Assembly: GCF_013004645.1 (NCBI RefSeq)
Contig: NZ_JABEME010000004.1
Location: 248,001-312,000, forward strand
Length of the DNA: 64,000 nt
Source: Stenotrophomonas africana
GTDB lineage: Bacteria; Pseudomonadota; Gammaproteobacteria; Xanthomonadales; Xanthomonadaceae
Reading direction: 5' to 3'
Made by a program: the position numbers and the translations under genes. Under the pieces are notes generated by a model. That model saw nothing but the letters and a program-made list of their open reading frames with translations. It was not told where the DNA came from and ran no database searches. Shown here piece by piece: positions 17,907 through 28,081 of the stretch. How positions within the stretch are numbered: the first letter of the stretch is position 1; each line of letters starts with the position of its first letter.

Positions 17907-19023
17907 TCTGCGCCGCCGTCGCCTGTTGCAGGCGATCACCGTGCTGCCGGTGCTGGGCTGGTCGCGCGTGCAGGCGGAGCCGGCGCCGCGCTGGCCGGCA
18001 TGGAAGGTGCTGGTCGACAGCAGCCTGAGCCGCGACGGGCGCATGATCGACCGCAGCCAGCAGGACCAGCGCAGCACCTCGGAAGGGCAGTCGTACGCAT
18101 TGTTCTTCGCGCTGGTGGACAACGACCAGGCGCTGTTCGACCGCATCCTCGGCTGGACCCAGGACAACCTCGCCGAAGGCGACATGGGCAAGCGCCTGCC
18201 CGCCTGGCTGTGGGGACGCGACGACGCCGGGGCGTGGCGGGTACTGGATGACAATCCAGCTTCGGACTCCGATCTGTGGCTGGCCTACGCGCTGCTGGAA
18301 GGCGCGCGGCTGTGGCGCCGTCCCGCGCTGAAGGCCATCGCCGAGGGCATGCTGGCGCAGGTACGGGCGCGCGAGATCGTGGACCTGCCCGGGCTCGGCC
18401 CGATGCTGTTGCCGGGCCCACAGGGGTTCATCGAAGGGGACGCCACGCGGGTCAACCCCAGCTATCTGCCCCTGCCGCTGCTGCGCCGCTTTGCGGCGGA
18501 GGATCGCGGCGGGCCGTGGCAGGCGCTGGCGCGCAACAGCGTGCAGCTGTTGCAGCAGAGCAGCCCGCACGGGTTCGCACCGGACTGGGCGGCGTGGAAA
18601 GGCGATCGCTTCGTCGTCGATCCGGCGCGCGGTGCGGTCGGCAGCTACGATGCGATCCGCTGCTACACCTGGGCAGGCATGACCTCGCCGCGCGATCCGT
18701 TGTTCCGCACGCAGCTGGCGGCCCTGTCCGGGCCGCTGCAGCGCCTGCGCAGTGGTGCGCCGATGTGGGAAAAGATCGACACCCGCAGTGGCCAGGGGCA
18801 GGGCGAAGGCAACTACGGATTCCGTGCGGCCCTGCTACCGTATCTGATCGCGCAGGGCGACGCGGAGCACGCGCAGTCGCTACGGGCCAGCCTGCCCAGC
18901 GCCGAACAGCAGCGTGCTGATGCACCGGCCTATTACTCGCAGATGCTGGCCCTGTTCGGCTTGGGCTGGGCTGAAGGACGCTGGCGTTTCGCCGCCGACG
19001 GCCGCCTGCAGCCCAAGCGCTGA
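17890..19023 (+). CDS. bcsZ: Periplasmic cellulase BcsZ (GH8 endoglucanase)
   Basis: A 377-residue glycoside hydrolase family 8 enzyme. The probable catalytic residues are Glu65 in STSEGQSYALFF and Asp254 in GSYDAIRCYTW; SDLWLAYALLEG and LPAWLWG are further family blocks. It trims nascent cellulose in the periplasm and modulates polymer length. The gene overlaps bcsC by 17 nt and is the last bcs gene. The N-terminus has an Arg-rich DLRRRRLLQ stretch before a short hydrophobic core, which looks Tat-like, whereas E. coli BcsZ has an ordinary Sec signal. Confidence 0.93.
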   Translation: MANSADLRRRRLLQAITVLPVLGWSRVQAEPAPRWPAWKVLVDSSLSRDGRMIDRSQQDQRSTSEGQSYALFFALVDNDQALFDRILGWTQDNLAEGDMGKRLPAWLWGRDDAGAWRVLDDNPASDSDLWLAYALLEGARLWRRPALKAIAEGMLAQVRAREIVDLPGLGPMLLPGPQGFIEGDATRVNPSYLPLPLLRRFAAEDRGGPWQALARNSVQLLQQSSPHGFAPDWAAWKGDRFVVDPARGAVGSYDAIRCYTWAGMTSPRDPLFRTQLAALSGPLQRLRSGAPMWEKIDTRSGQGQGEGNYGFRAALLPYLIAQGDAEHAQSLRASLPSAEQQRADAPAYYSQMLALFGLGWAEGRWRFAADGRLQPKR

Positions 19024-19073
19024 GCGTGCTATCCGCCGGGCATGGCTCGGCGCTGCCGGTGGAGTTACCGACA

Positions 19074-19110
19074 GGGTCGGAGCCCATTGCACGGCAATGG
19101 GCTCCGACCC
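19074..19110. repeat. 17-bp-stem palindrome, GGGTCGGA class
   Basis: Perfect inverted repeat GGGTCGGAGCCCATTGC / ACG / complement. It lies between the convergent bcsZ and permease genes and may act as a bidirectional transcription end, though no T-run is present. A near-identical element lies at 46560-46597 and a degenerate one near 24444-24480. Confidence 0.75.
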
Positions 19111-19121
19111 TCAGCCTGGCA

Positions 19122-20438
19122 TCATTCCAGCGCGTAGCGCAGGGTGAACAGCACCGCCACCAGCCACACCGCCGGATGCACTTCGCGCCAACGCCCAGTA
19201 CCGGCCTTCAGCGCGGCATAGGCAATGAAGCCGAACGCCAGGCCGTTGGCAATCGAGTAGGTGAACGGCATCGCCAGCGCACACAGCGCGGCCGGCACCG
19301 ATTCGGTCAGGTCGCTCCAGTCCACTTCCACCAGCTCACGCAGCATCAGGCCGGCCACGAACAGCAGCGCGGGTGCGGTGGCATAGCTGGGCACCATCGC
19401 CGCCAGCGGCGAGAACAGCAGCGCGGCCAGGAACAGTGCCGACACCACCAGTGCGGTCAGGCCGGTGCGGCCGCCCACCTGCACGCCCGAGGCGCTTTCA
19501 GCGAAGGCGGTGGTGCTGCTGGTGCCGAGCATCGAGCCGGCCACAATGGCGGTACTGTCGGCCAGCAGCGCGCGGCCGAAACGCTTCTGCGCACCTGGCA
19601 GCTTCAGCAGGCCGGCACGACCGACCACGCCGTACAGCGTGCCGGTGGCATCGAACACTTCCACCAGCACGAACACCAGCACCACCTGCAGCAGTACTGC
19701 GATGGGTGCGCCGCCGTCATGGTGCAGCAGGCCCGGCAGGTCCAACTGCAGGAAGGTGGGTGCCAGGCTCGGCGGCAGCGATACCAGGCCCTGGTACTGC
19801 ACATCGCCCAATGCCCAGCCAGCGCCGGTCACCGCCAGGATGCCGATCAGGATCGCACCGCGGATGCGGCGCGCTTCCAGCACCGCGATCAGCAGGAAGC
19901 CAGCCAGCGCCAGCAGCGGCGGCGCCGTGTTCAACGGGCCCAGTGCCACCAGCGTGTCTTCATTGCCGACGATCACGCCGGACTTCTGCAGCGCGATGAT
20001 CGCCAGGAACAGGCCGATGCCAGCCACGATGGCCGAGCGTAGCGACGACGGAATGCCCGACACCAGCCACGCGCGTACACCGGTCAGCGAAAGCACCAGG
20101 AACACCAGGCCGGAGATGAACACCGCGCCCAGTGCCTGCTGCCACGGCAGTCCGGCGGCACCGACCACGGTGAAGGCGAAGAATGCGTTCAGGCCCATGC
20201 CCGGTGCCATGCCGACCGGGAAGTTGGCGGCCAGTGCCATCACCGCCGAACCCAGCGCTGCGGCCAGACAGGTGGCCACGAACACTGCACCCGCATCCAT
20301 GCCGGTGGTGCCGAGGATCTCGGGGTTCACGAAGACGATGTAGGACATCGTCAGGAAAGTGGTGACACCGGCCAGCAGCTCGGTGCGCACGGTGGTGCCG
20401 TGCTGCTGCAGCTGGAACAGGCGCTCGAACAGGGACAT
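19122..20438 (-). CDS. NCS2 family purine permease (AzgA-like)
   Basis: A 438-residue polytopic inner membrane protein with about 12-14 hydrophobic segments. Diagnostic blocks for the AzgA branch (guanine/hypoxanthine/adenine proton symporters) are TMSYIVFVNPEIL, APGMGLNAFFAF and SSTTAFAESASGVQVGGRTGLTA. The exact purine cannot be told from sequence. It is convergent with bcsZ and is followed upstream by a REP cluster. The start ATG follows a GAGAAG-like ribosome site. Confidence 0.9.
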   Translation of the reverse strand: MSLFERLFQLQQHGTTVRTELLAGVTTFLTMSYIVFVNPEILGTTGMDAGAVFVATCLAAALGSAVMALAANFPVGMAPGMGLNAFFAFTVVGAAGLPWQQALGAVFISGLVFLVLSLTGVRAWLVSGIPSSLRSAIVAGIGLFLAIIALQKSGVIVGNEDTLVALGPLNTAPPLLALAGFLLIAVLEARRIRGAILIGILAVTGAGWALGDVQYQGLVSLPPSLAPTFLQLDLPGLLHHDGGAPIAVLLQVVLVFVLVEVFDATGTLYGVVGRAGLLKLPGAQKRFGRALLADSTAIVAGSMLGTSSTTAFAESASGVQVGGRTGLTALVVSALFLAALLFSPLAAMVPSYATAPALLFVAGLMLRELVEVDWSDLTESVPAALCALAMPFTYSIANGLAFGFIAYAALKAGTGRWREVHPAVWLVAVLFTLRYALE

Positions 20439-20461
20439 GAGGCTTCTCGCGACAATAAGGT

Positions 20462-20560
20462 GTCACGACCAACGGTCGTGACCTACCCGAATGCAGAACG
20501 TGGGTATCGACCGTTGGTCGGTACACTTCAAAGCGTCACCACCAACGGTGGTGACCTACC
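20462..20560. repeat. Three-unit GTAG (SMAG/REP) cluster
   Basis: Three palindromic units lie between the permease start and the ettA terminator: 20462-20486 (minus, GTAGGTCACGACCGTTGG), 20500-20526 (plus, GTGGGTATCGACCGTTGG) and 20533-20560 (minus, GTAGGTCACCACCGTTGG). Outer units face the opposite way to the central one. Confidence 0.8.
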
Positions 20561-20592
20561 AAAATGAGAAAGGCCGCGCGAGCGCGGCCTTT
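20561..20592 (-). terminator. Intrinsic terminator of ettA
   Basis: A 10-bp stem AAAGGCCGCG / loop / CGCGGCCTTT at 20569-20592, followed on the minus strand by CTCATTTT. It lies about 10 nt after the ettA stop codon. Confidence 0.75.
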
Positions 20593-20601
20593 CCGGTTTG
20601 C

Positions 20602-22266
<1,665 letters not shown>

Positions 22267-22355
22267 GCGGTCTCCGTAGGCGCGGCCCTGCGCCCGGTCC
22301 GTCACGGGAAGATCCCGTTGCGGCAGCGGGCACAGACTGAAATGGAATACCGCCA

Positions 22356-22361
22356 ATTATA
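22356..22361 (-). promoter_or_regulatory. -10 box of ettA promoter
   Basis: A perfect TATAAT on the minus strand, 90 nt upstream of the ettA start. The -35 region is not a clear match, so this is a partial promoter call. Confidence 0.45.
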
Positions 22362-22519
22362 GCCGGAACCGGTTCCGGGCCGCGCCCGGGAAGCGCCGCC
22401 GGGCTGGCCGTGGCCTGAATACTGGGTCACAGTCCTGCAACGGGAAGCGTTTCCAGCCGGAAACGGTTCAGATCGGTTGCGCAATATGGGCTCACCACCC
22501 ACCCGAGCAGAGGTCTGAC

Positions 22520-22993
22520 ATGCGCATCAATCGAGTAATGGCCGGCGCCGTGGCCTCTGTGCTGGCGCTGGGCGCCGTGGCCCCGGCCTTCGCCGACAAC
22601 GACCATCGCCGCGACCACGACCGCCGTGAGTGGCGGGAGGATCGCCGTGAGTGGCGCCAGGACCGCCGCGACTGGGAGCGCGACCGCCGCGAGGCCCGTC
22701 GCGACTGGGAACGCGACCGCCGCGACTGGCACCGCGACCATGACCGCTACTACCGCCCGGCACCGCCGCGCGTGGTCTATCGACCGGCCTACGGCCCGGG
22801 CTATGGCTGGAAGGTCGGCCACCGCTACCGCGACTACTACCGCGGCCCGATCTACGTGGTGAACGACTACCCGCGCTACAACCTGCGCCGCCCGCCCTAC
22901 GGGCACCAGTGGATCCGCGATGACCGCGGCAACATGCTGCTGGTCGCCATCGCCACCGGCGTGATCGCCCAGTACGTGCTCAACAACCGCTGA
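22520..22993 (+). CDS. RcnB-like periplasmic protein with DRR repeats
   Basis: A 157-residue protein with a signal peptide (cleavage after FAD or AFA, near residue 25). Next comes a highly charged stretch (about residues 27-75) built from degenerate repeats such as DRREWRE, DRREWRQ, DRRDWER and DRRDWHR. The C-terminal domain resembles the RcnB/CigR family (YDYPRYNLRRPPYGHQW-like, DRGNMLLVAIATGVI). RcnB in E. coli takes part in nickel/cobalt homeostasis, but no metal role can be shown here. AGAGG precedes the start. Confidence 0.75.
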   Translation: MRINRVMAGAVASVLALGAVAPAFADNDHRRDHDRREWREDRREWRQDRRDWERDRREARRDWERDRRDWHRDHDRYYRPAPPRVVYRPAYGPGYGWKVGHRYRDYYRGPIYVVNDYPRYNLRRPPYGHQWIRDDRGNMLLVAIATGVIAQYVLNNR

Positions 22994-23060
22994 GGCGCCA
23001 GCCACATCCACGCATGGCGAGGCACCACCGGTACGCCGGGGCGGCGCAGTCGAAACCATA

Positions 23061-23100
23061 CGGGGCCGGATTCCTTCGGGGATGCCGGCCCCGTCTGTTT
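23061..23100 (+). terminator. Probable terminator after RcnB-like gene
   Basis: A 9-bp GC stem CGGGGCCGG / CCGGCCCCG followed by TCTGTTT, 68 nt after the stop codon and 78 nt before glyA. Confidence 0.5.
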
Positions 23101-23177
23101 CGGCCCCAGCGGGCCGGTGCGGGGCTACAATCGGGGGCTGAGCCGTACCCCCTTTTCCCTGCCTGCTGGAGTACCCG

Positions 23178-24431
23178 ATGTTCCCGCGTGACGTCCGCAT
23201 CGAATCCTACGATCCCGAACTGGCCAAGGCCATCGCCGCTGAAACCCAGCGCCAGGAAGACCACGTCGAGCTGATCGCCAGCGAGAACTACACCAGCCCG
23301 GCGGTGATGGAGGCCCAGGGCAGCCAGCTGACCAACAAGTACGCCGAAGGCTACCCGGGCAAGCGTTACTACGGTGGCTGCGAATACGTGGACATCGCCG
23401 AGCAGCTTGCGATCGACCGCCTGAAGCAGCTGTTCGGCGCCGACTACGCCAACGTGCAGCCGCACAGCGGCTCGCAGGCCAACCAGGCCGTGTACTTCGC
23501 CCTGCTGCAGCCGGGTGACACCATCCTCGGCATGAGCCTGGCCCACGGCGGCCACCTCACCCACGGTGCCAAGGTCAACGCCTCGGGCAAGCTGTTCAAC
23601 GCCGTGCAGTACGGCGTGAACGACCAGGGCCTGATCGATTACGACGAAGTCGAGCGCCTGGCCCTGGAACACAAGCCGAAGATGGTCGTGGCCGGCTTCT
23701 CGGCCTACTCGCAGGTGATCGACTGGGCGCGCTTCCGCGCCATCGCCGACAAGGTCGGTGCCTACCTGTTCGTGGACATGGCGCACGTTGCCGGTCTGGT
23801 GGCTGCGGGCGTCTACCCGAGCCCGCTGGAACACGCCCACGTGGTCACCTCCACCACCCACAAGACCCTGCGCGGTCCGCGTGGCGGCATCATCGTCGCC
23901 AAGGGCGCCGACGAAGACCTGGTCAAGAAGCTGCAGTCGATCGTGTTCCCGGGCATCCAGGGCGGCCCGCTGATGCACGTCATCGCCGGCAAGGCCGTGG
24001 CCTTCAAGGAAGCGCTGGAACCGGGCTTCAAGGCCTACCAGCAGCAGGTGGTGAAGAATGCCCAGGCGATGGCCAACACGCTGATCGCGCGCGGTTACAA
24101 GATCGTTTCCGGCGGCACCCAGAACCACCTCATGCTGGTCGACATGATCGGCAAGGACGTATCCGGCAAGGATGCGGAAGCCGCGCTCGGCAAGGCCCAC
24201 ATCACCGTCAACAAGAACTCGGTGCCGAACGACCCGCGTTCGCCGTTCGTCACCTCGGGCCTGCGCCTGGGCACCCCGGCGGTGACCACCCGTGGTTACG
24301 TCGAACAGGACTGCGTGGACCTGGCCAACTGGATCGCCGACGTGCTCGACGCGCCGAACGACGACGCTGTCATCGCCCGCGTGCGCGACGCCGTCAGCGC
24401 GCAGTGCCGCAAGTACCCGGTCTACGGCTGA
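23178..24431 (+). CDS. glyA: Serine hydroxymethyltransferase
   Basis: A 417-residue PLP enzyme that interconverts serine and glycine with tetrahydrofolate, feeding one-carbon metabolism. The PLP lysine is Lys229 in [13 protein letters not shown]. Other family blocks are [31 protein letters not shown] and the C-terminal GTPAVTTRG. Length equals E. coli GlyA. GGAG lies 8 nt before the start; a possible -10 TACAAT lies near 23125-23130. It stands alone, followed by a GC-rich hairpin and two small membrane genes. Confidence 0.97.
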   Translation: MFPRDVRIESYDPELAKAIAAETQRQEDHVELIASENYTSPAVMEAQGSQLTNKYAEGYPGKRYYGGCEYVDIAEQLAIDRLKQLFGADYANVQPHSGSQANQAVYFALLQPGDTILGMSLAHGGHLTHGAKVNASGKLFNAVQYGVNDQGLIDYDEVERLALEHKPKMVVAGFSAYSQVIDWARFRAIADKVGAYLFVDMAHVAGLVAAGVYPSPLEHAHVVTSTTHKTLRGPRGGIIVAKGADEDLVKKLQSIVFPGIQGGPLMHVIAGKAVAFKEALEPGFKAYQQQVVKNAQAMANTLIARGYKIVSGGTQNHLMLVDMIGKDVSGKDAEAALGKAHITVNKNSVPNDPRSPFVTSGLRLGTPAVTTRGYVEQDCVDLANWIADVLDAPNDDAVIARVRDAVSAQCRKYPVYG

Positions 24432-24443
24432 TCAGGGAGGGGG

Positions 24444-24480
24444 GGGCGGGTCCCTTCCCGCAGGGAAGGGCTCTGACCCC
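24444..24480. repeat. Imperfect palindrome after glyA
   Basis: CGGGTCCCTTCCC / GCA / GGGAAGGG, then CTCTGACCCC, forms a long imperfect hairpin 13 nt after the glyA stop. Its outer arms resemble the GGGTCGGA palindromes elsewhere in the window. No T-tract is present. Confidence 0.5.
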
Positions 24481-24499
24481 GCCATCAGAAATGCCGCGC

Positions 24500-24919
24500 A
24501 TGGATGAGCGCCACCTCAAGTATCTGTACACCGCGCTGGCGGTGCTGTTTGGCCTGCCCAGCCTGGTGATGGGCGGCGCGGCGGCGACGATGCTGCTGCT
24601 GATGGGGCTGGGCCAGTTCGGTCACGGCACGCTGGCCTCGGTAACCGTGATGCCGCTGTGGGGCCTGGCCGGCATTGCCGGCTGCCTGGCCTGGTTGTGG
24701 CTCAGCGCGGGTTTTCTGCTGCAGGGGCGTGCCGGGCTGCACGTGCACCGCCTCTGGTGGTGGATGCTGCTGGCGGGCGGTGTCGCCGCCTTGCCCCCGC
24801 TGGGGCTGGCGCTGTGGTGGGGCATCGCCGTGCACGGCGAAGGCATCGGCGTGTTGCTGTTGGGCCCGTCGATGCTGGTGCCGGCTGCGATGCTCGTGTT
24901 GATCAAACGCCGCGCATGA
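24500..24919 (+). CDS. Small membrane protein, MDER paralogue 1
   Basis: A 139-residue protein with four predicted membrane helices and no recognised family. It is a paralogue of the next gene: both start MDER, carry GLPxxxxGG in helix 1 and LxWLWLSxxFLxxGxxGL in the second segment. I chose the ATG at 24500 because the paralogue starts at the same MDER; an ATG 9 nt earlier (24491) is also in frame. Function unknown. Confidence 0.65.
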   Translation: MDERHLKYLYTALAVLFGLPSLVMGGAAATMLLLMGLGQFGHGTLASVTVMPLWGLAGIAGCLAWLWLSAGFLLQGRAGLHVHRLWWWMLLAGGVAALPPLGLALWWGIAVHGEGIGVLLLGPSMLVPAAMLVLIKRRA

Positions 24920-24946
24920 CGTGGCCCATGGAAGGACATCGAACGC

Positions 24947-25396
24947 ATGGATGAGCGTCTGCACAAACGCTGGATGGCGATCGCCGGCCTGCTGGTGGGC
25001 CTGCCCACCGTGGCGGCGGGCGGCACGGGTGCAGTGCTGGGGCTGATGGTCGTATGGGACGGCAAGTACCTGACGGGCGACGAGCACAGGCTGTTGCTGC
25101 TGTGGTCGTCGGCCGGAATCCTGGGCGCGTTGTCCTGGTTGTGGCTGAGCGGCATGTTCCTGTGGCGCGGTGTCACCGGCCTGCGCCACTCCCCGGTTGT
25201 TGCCTGGGTAGGGCTGGGGGTGGGGGCGCTGGCCGCGTTGGGCGTCGTTGCCGCCACGCTGTACTTCACCTTCAAGCACGGGGAAATCTCTACATTGGCC
25301 TTCCTCGGCTTTGGCCCGCCGCTGCTGGTGATGGCCGCGCACCTGGTGTGGCTGCGCTGGGCACGCGCGGCCACGGCGGCGCCGGCACCTGGTTGA
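24947..25396 (+). CDS. Small membrane protein, MDER paralogue 2
   Basis: A 149-residue protein with four predicted membrane helices, a tandem paralogue of the preceding gene. GAAGGA lies upstream of the ATG. Shared features are the MDER start, GLPTVAAGG and ALSWLWLSGMFLWRGVTGL. The pair sits between glyA and nrdR but nothing links them functionally. Confidence 0.7.
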   Translation: MDERLHKRWMAIAGLLVGLPTVAAGGTGAVLGLMVVWDGKYLTGDEHRLLLLWSSAGILGALSWLWLSGMFLWRGVTGLRHSPVVAWVGLGVGALAALGVVAATLYFTFKHGEISTLAFLGFGPPLLVMAAHLVWLRWARAATAAPAPG

Positions 25397-25545
25397 GCGC
25401 GCAGCGCTGACCGCGCTGGAGGCTCTGTTCGGCCGAAATGCAGGCACTTCCGCGCAGACAGCATTTGCTGCGGGGCCCTTTCTCAGGTACCTTTGCGACG
25501 CTGCCATGACCGTGGCAATAGGTACTTCCCTGAGCCAGGCGTTCC

Positions 25546-26067
25546 ATGCATTGCCCCTTCTGCCAACATGCCGATACCCGGGTCATCGACTCGCGCGTCT
25601 CCGAAGACGGCGCGACGATCCGTCGTCGGCGTGAATGCGAAGCCTGCGGCGAGCGCTTCAGCACCATGGAAACGGTCGAGCTGAAGCTGCCGGCCATCGT
25701 CAAGAGCGATGGCACCCGTGAGGCGTTCGACCAGCGGAAGGTGCGAGCTGGCTTTGACCGCGCGCTGCAGAAGCGTGCGGTGGCCGAAGACAAGATCGAA
25801 GCGGCGGTACGCGCCGTGGTCCACCAGCTGCGCATCAGCGGCGAGCGCGAAGTGCCCTCGATCAAGGTCGGCGAGTTCGTCATGAACGAACTGCGCAAGC
25901 TCGACCATGTCGGCTACGTGCGCTTCGCTTCGGTCTACCGCAGCTTCGAGGACGTGGCCGATTTCCGCGAGGAGATCGAGAAGCTTGAGCGCGACCTGCC
26001 GTCCAGTACCGAACAGCTGCAACTGCTGGGCGATGTGATTGCCCTGACCAAGAAGAAGAAGGGCTGA
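25546..26067 (+). CDS. nrdR: Transcriptional repressor NrdR
   Basis: A 173-residue repressor of ribonucleotide reductase genes. The N-terminal zinc ribbon has Cys3, Cys6, Cys31 and Cys34 (HCPFC and CEACGERF). The following ATP-cone domain (about residues 49-139) binds ATP/dATP. Length is normal. It sits just upstream of ribD, as in many gammaproteobacteria. The C-terminus is Lys-rich. No strong ribosome site is seen before the ATG. Confidence 0.96.
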   Translation: MHCPFCQHADTRVIDSRVSEDGATIRRRRECEACGERFSTMETVELKLPAIVKSDGTREAFDQRKVRAGFDRALQKRAVAEDKIEAAVRAVVHQLRISGEREVPSIKVGEFVMNELRKLDHVGYVRFASVYRSFEDVADFREEIEKLERDLPSSTEQLQLLGDVIALTKKKKG

Positions 26068-26081
26068 CCGCCTCTGCCTTG

Positions 26082-26148
26082 GTGGGTGCCAACCTTGGTT
26101 GGCACCGATGGCCGCATTCACTGGTGGGTGCCAACCGTTGGTTGGCAC
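26082..26148. repeat. Two direct GTGG/GTAG-type REP units
   Basis: Units at 26082-26105 (GTGGGTGCCAACCTTGGT) and 26124-26148 (GTGGGTGCCAACCGTTGG) lie in the same orientation between nrdR and ribD. Their head is GTGG instead of GTAG. Confidence 0.75.
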
Positions 26149-26187
26149 TGACGGCATGGATCAACACCGCAGCGTTACCATGGCCGC

Positions 26188-27273
26188 ATGACCACTTCGT
26201 TCTCCGTCCTCGACCACCTGCACATGGCCAACGCGCTGCGCCTGGCCGAGCGTGCCGCCTACACCACCCGTCCCAACCCGATGGTCGGCTGCGTGATCGC
26301 CCATGGCGAACGCGTGGTCGGGCAGGGCTGGCACCAGCGCGCCGGCGGTCCGCACGCCGAAGTGTTCGCGCTGCGCCAGGCCGGCAGCGAGGCCCGCGGT
26401 GCCACTGCTTACGTCACCCTGGAGCCCTGCGCCCACTACGGGCGCACGCCGCCGTGTGCGCTGGCGCTGATCGAAGCAGGCGTGTCGCGCGTGGTCGCGG
26501 CGATGCGCGATCCGTTCCCGAAGGTTGATGGCGGTGGCTTTGATCTGCTGCGCAATGCCGGCATCGAGGTCGCCGAAGGACTGATGGCGGCGCAGGCGCG
26601 TGAGATCAACAAGGGTTTCCTGTCGCGCGTGGAGCGCAATCGACCGTGGCTGCGGGTGAAGCTGGCGGCGAGCCTCGATGGCCGCACCGCGATGGCCGAT
26701 GGCAGCTCCAAGTGGATCACCGGCGCGGCCGCGCGCGAGGACGTGCAGCACTGGCGCGCGCGTGCCGGTGCGATCCTGACCGGTGCCGACACCGTACTCG
26801 CCGACGACCCGATGCTGACGGTGCGCCTGGCCGGCACCGAGGTGATGCCGCCACTGCGCGTGGTGCTCGACTCGCGCCTGCGTTCGCTCGAATGCAGTCG
26901 CGTGCGCGAGGGCGGGGCACCGACGCTGTACCTGCACGATGCGGCGGTGAGTGCGCCGGATGCTGCGGACGCAGAATTTGCCAGCGTGCCCAGCGCAGAG
27001 GGACGGTTGGATCTGGGCGCGGTGCTGGCGCTGCTGGCCGAGCGCGGCATCAACGAAGTGCATACCGAAGCCGGCGCGACACTTGCCGGTGCGCTGCTGC
27101 GCGGTGGCTGGGTGGACGAACTGCTGCTGTACCAGGCCCCCACGTTGCTGGGCGACAACGGCCGCCCGCTGCTGGCCGGTCTCGGCATCGATGCCATGGA
27201 CCAGCAGCGTCGCCTGCGTGTGGTTGACCAGCGCCAGGTGGGAGACGACCTGCGGTTACTGCTGCGGGCGTAG
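26188..27273 (+). CDS. ribD: Bifunctional deaminase/reductase RibD
   Basis: A 361-residue enzyme for the second and third steps of riboflavin synthesis. The N-terminal deaminase domain has the zinc motif H56-A-E58 and Cys81/Cys90 in EPCAHYGRTPPC. The C-terminal reductase domain (about 150-361) includes VKLAASLDGRTAMADGSSKWITG. The 3' end is duplicated, in degraded form, at 28821-28930, and a 1.5-kb segment with two foreign-looking genes lies between the two copies. The other rib genes begin only 7.5 kb further on. Confidence 0.95.
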   Translation: MTTSFSVLDHLHMANALRLAERAAYTTRPNPMVGCVIAHGERVVGQGWHQRAGGPHAEVFALRQAGSEARGATAYVTLEPCAHYGRTPPCALALIEAGVSRVVAAMRDPFPKVDGGGFDLLRNAGIEVAEGLMAAQAREINKGFLSRVERNRPWLRVKLAASLDGRTAMADGSSKWITGAAAREDVQHWRARAGAILTGADTVLADDPMLTVRLAGTEVMPPLRVVLDSRLRSLECSRVREGGAPTLYLHDAAVSAPDAADAEFASVPSAEGRLDLGAVLALLAERGINEVHTEAGATLAGALLRGGWVDELLLYQAPTLLGDNGRPLLAGLGIDAMDQQRRLRVVDQRQVGDDLRLLLRA

Positions 27274-27280
27274 TGTTCGG

Positions 27281-27304
27281 GTAGGTGCCGACCTTGGTCG
27301 GCAC
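27281..27304 (+). repeat. GTAG (SMAG/REP) unit after ribD
   Basis: A single unit, GTAGGTGCCGACCTTGGT followed by CGGCAC, 7 nt after the ribD stop. Confidence 0.75.
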
Positions 27305-27312
27305 TTGGGACT

Positions 27313-27996
27313 TTATTCCGCATCCAGCTCCATATCTGCAAAGGGATCCACCCGTTCCGCCGGTAGTGCCGAGTACAGCACTGATGTCAGGGATCTCAGG
27401 TTGTAGGAGTCGGGGAAGTAACCAGTATCAGGATCTCCAGTCAGCACCGTCTCACCAGTCATCGTGCGCTTCTCGCCGCTTTTGAGCATTGCCGCCCATG
27501 TGCGGAAGGCATACTTCGTGCTTTTGCGCATCTTTCTCAGAATGGCCGCATCCGTCACCTCACCGCTCTCAGTATTGAAAGCCGGCACCTTGCAGCTGAA
27601 CTGCACGATGATTTCCGTGACTCTCTCCTTTTCCTTCACATACTGCGAAGCCGCTCGTGTCCCCGTTGCTTTGCATTGGGCGCCTGCATAAGCGTCGGTC
27701 ATCAACGTGCCGTACTCATGAGCGGACTTGGCAGAAAAGAGTTTGTACTGAACCAGTCCGTCTACCATTTCCTCGACAAGCGCCGGAGCCAACTGATGAA
27801 GATGCGCTACCGATTCTGCCTCGTGGTGATTGATGTCCACCATTGAGCGATGCAGCTTTGCACTCGCATCGGCGTCACTCTCCAGCACCGCCTTGGCGAA
27901 AAGATCGAATGCTTGCTCGGGGCTCATCTCCGGATTGGCCGATGCATTTCCGGAAAGCGCGAAGTAAAGAACGAGGGTAAGGCTTAGTGTTCGCAT
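27313..27996 (-). CDS. Exported PEQAFDLF-family protein, copy 1
   Basis: A 227-residue hypothetical protein with a signal peptide (MRTLSLTLVLYFALSGNASA). The mature part opens with MSPEQAFDLFAKAVLESDADA, a motif shared with the genes at 28082-28744 and 32713-33597. Two Cys in the pattern CKA...SCKVP recur in all paralogues and probably form a disulfide. Codon use is AT-richer than in the flanking rib genes, suggesting acquisition. Starts at 28002 or 27996 are possible; 27996 gives the cleanest signal peptide. Function unknown. Confidence 0.7.
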   Translation of the reverse strand: MRTLSLTLVLYFALSGNASANPEMSPEQAFDLFAKAVLESDADASAKLHRSMVDINHHEAESVAHLHQLAPALVEEMVDGLVQYKLFSAKSAHEYGTLMTDAYAGAQCKATGTRAASQYVKEKERVTEIIVQFSCKVPAFNTESGEVTDAAILRKMRKSTKYAFRTWAAMLKSGEKRTMTGETVLTGDPDTGYFPDSYNLRSLTSVLYSALPAERVDPFADMELDAE

Positions 27997-28081
27997 GATC
28001 ATCCTGACAGTAGGAAAAGAAACGCAAGTGGTTGTCGCGCTGATAAGATTCATTGGCCCATAGCTGCGAGCCGGACGCTTC

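Noticed and set aside
19026..20042. Plus-strand frame opposite the purine permease
   Set aside because: Gln/His/Arg-rich antisense shadow; the minus-strand permease has clear family motifs.
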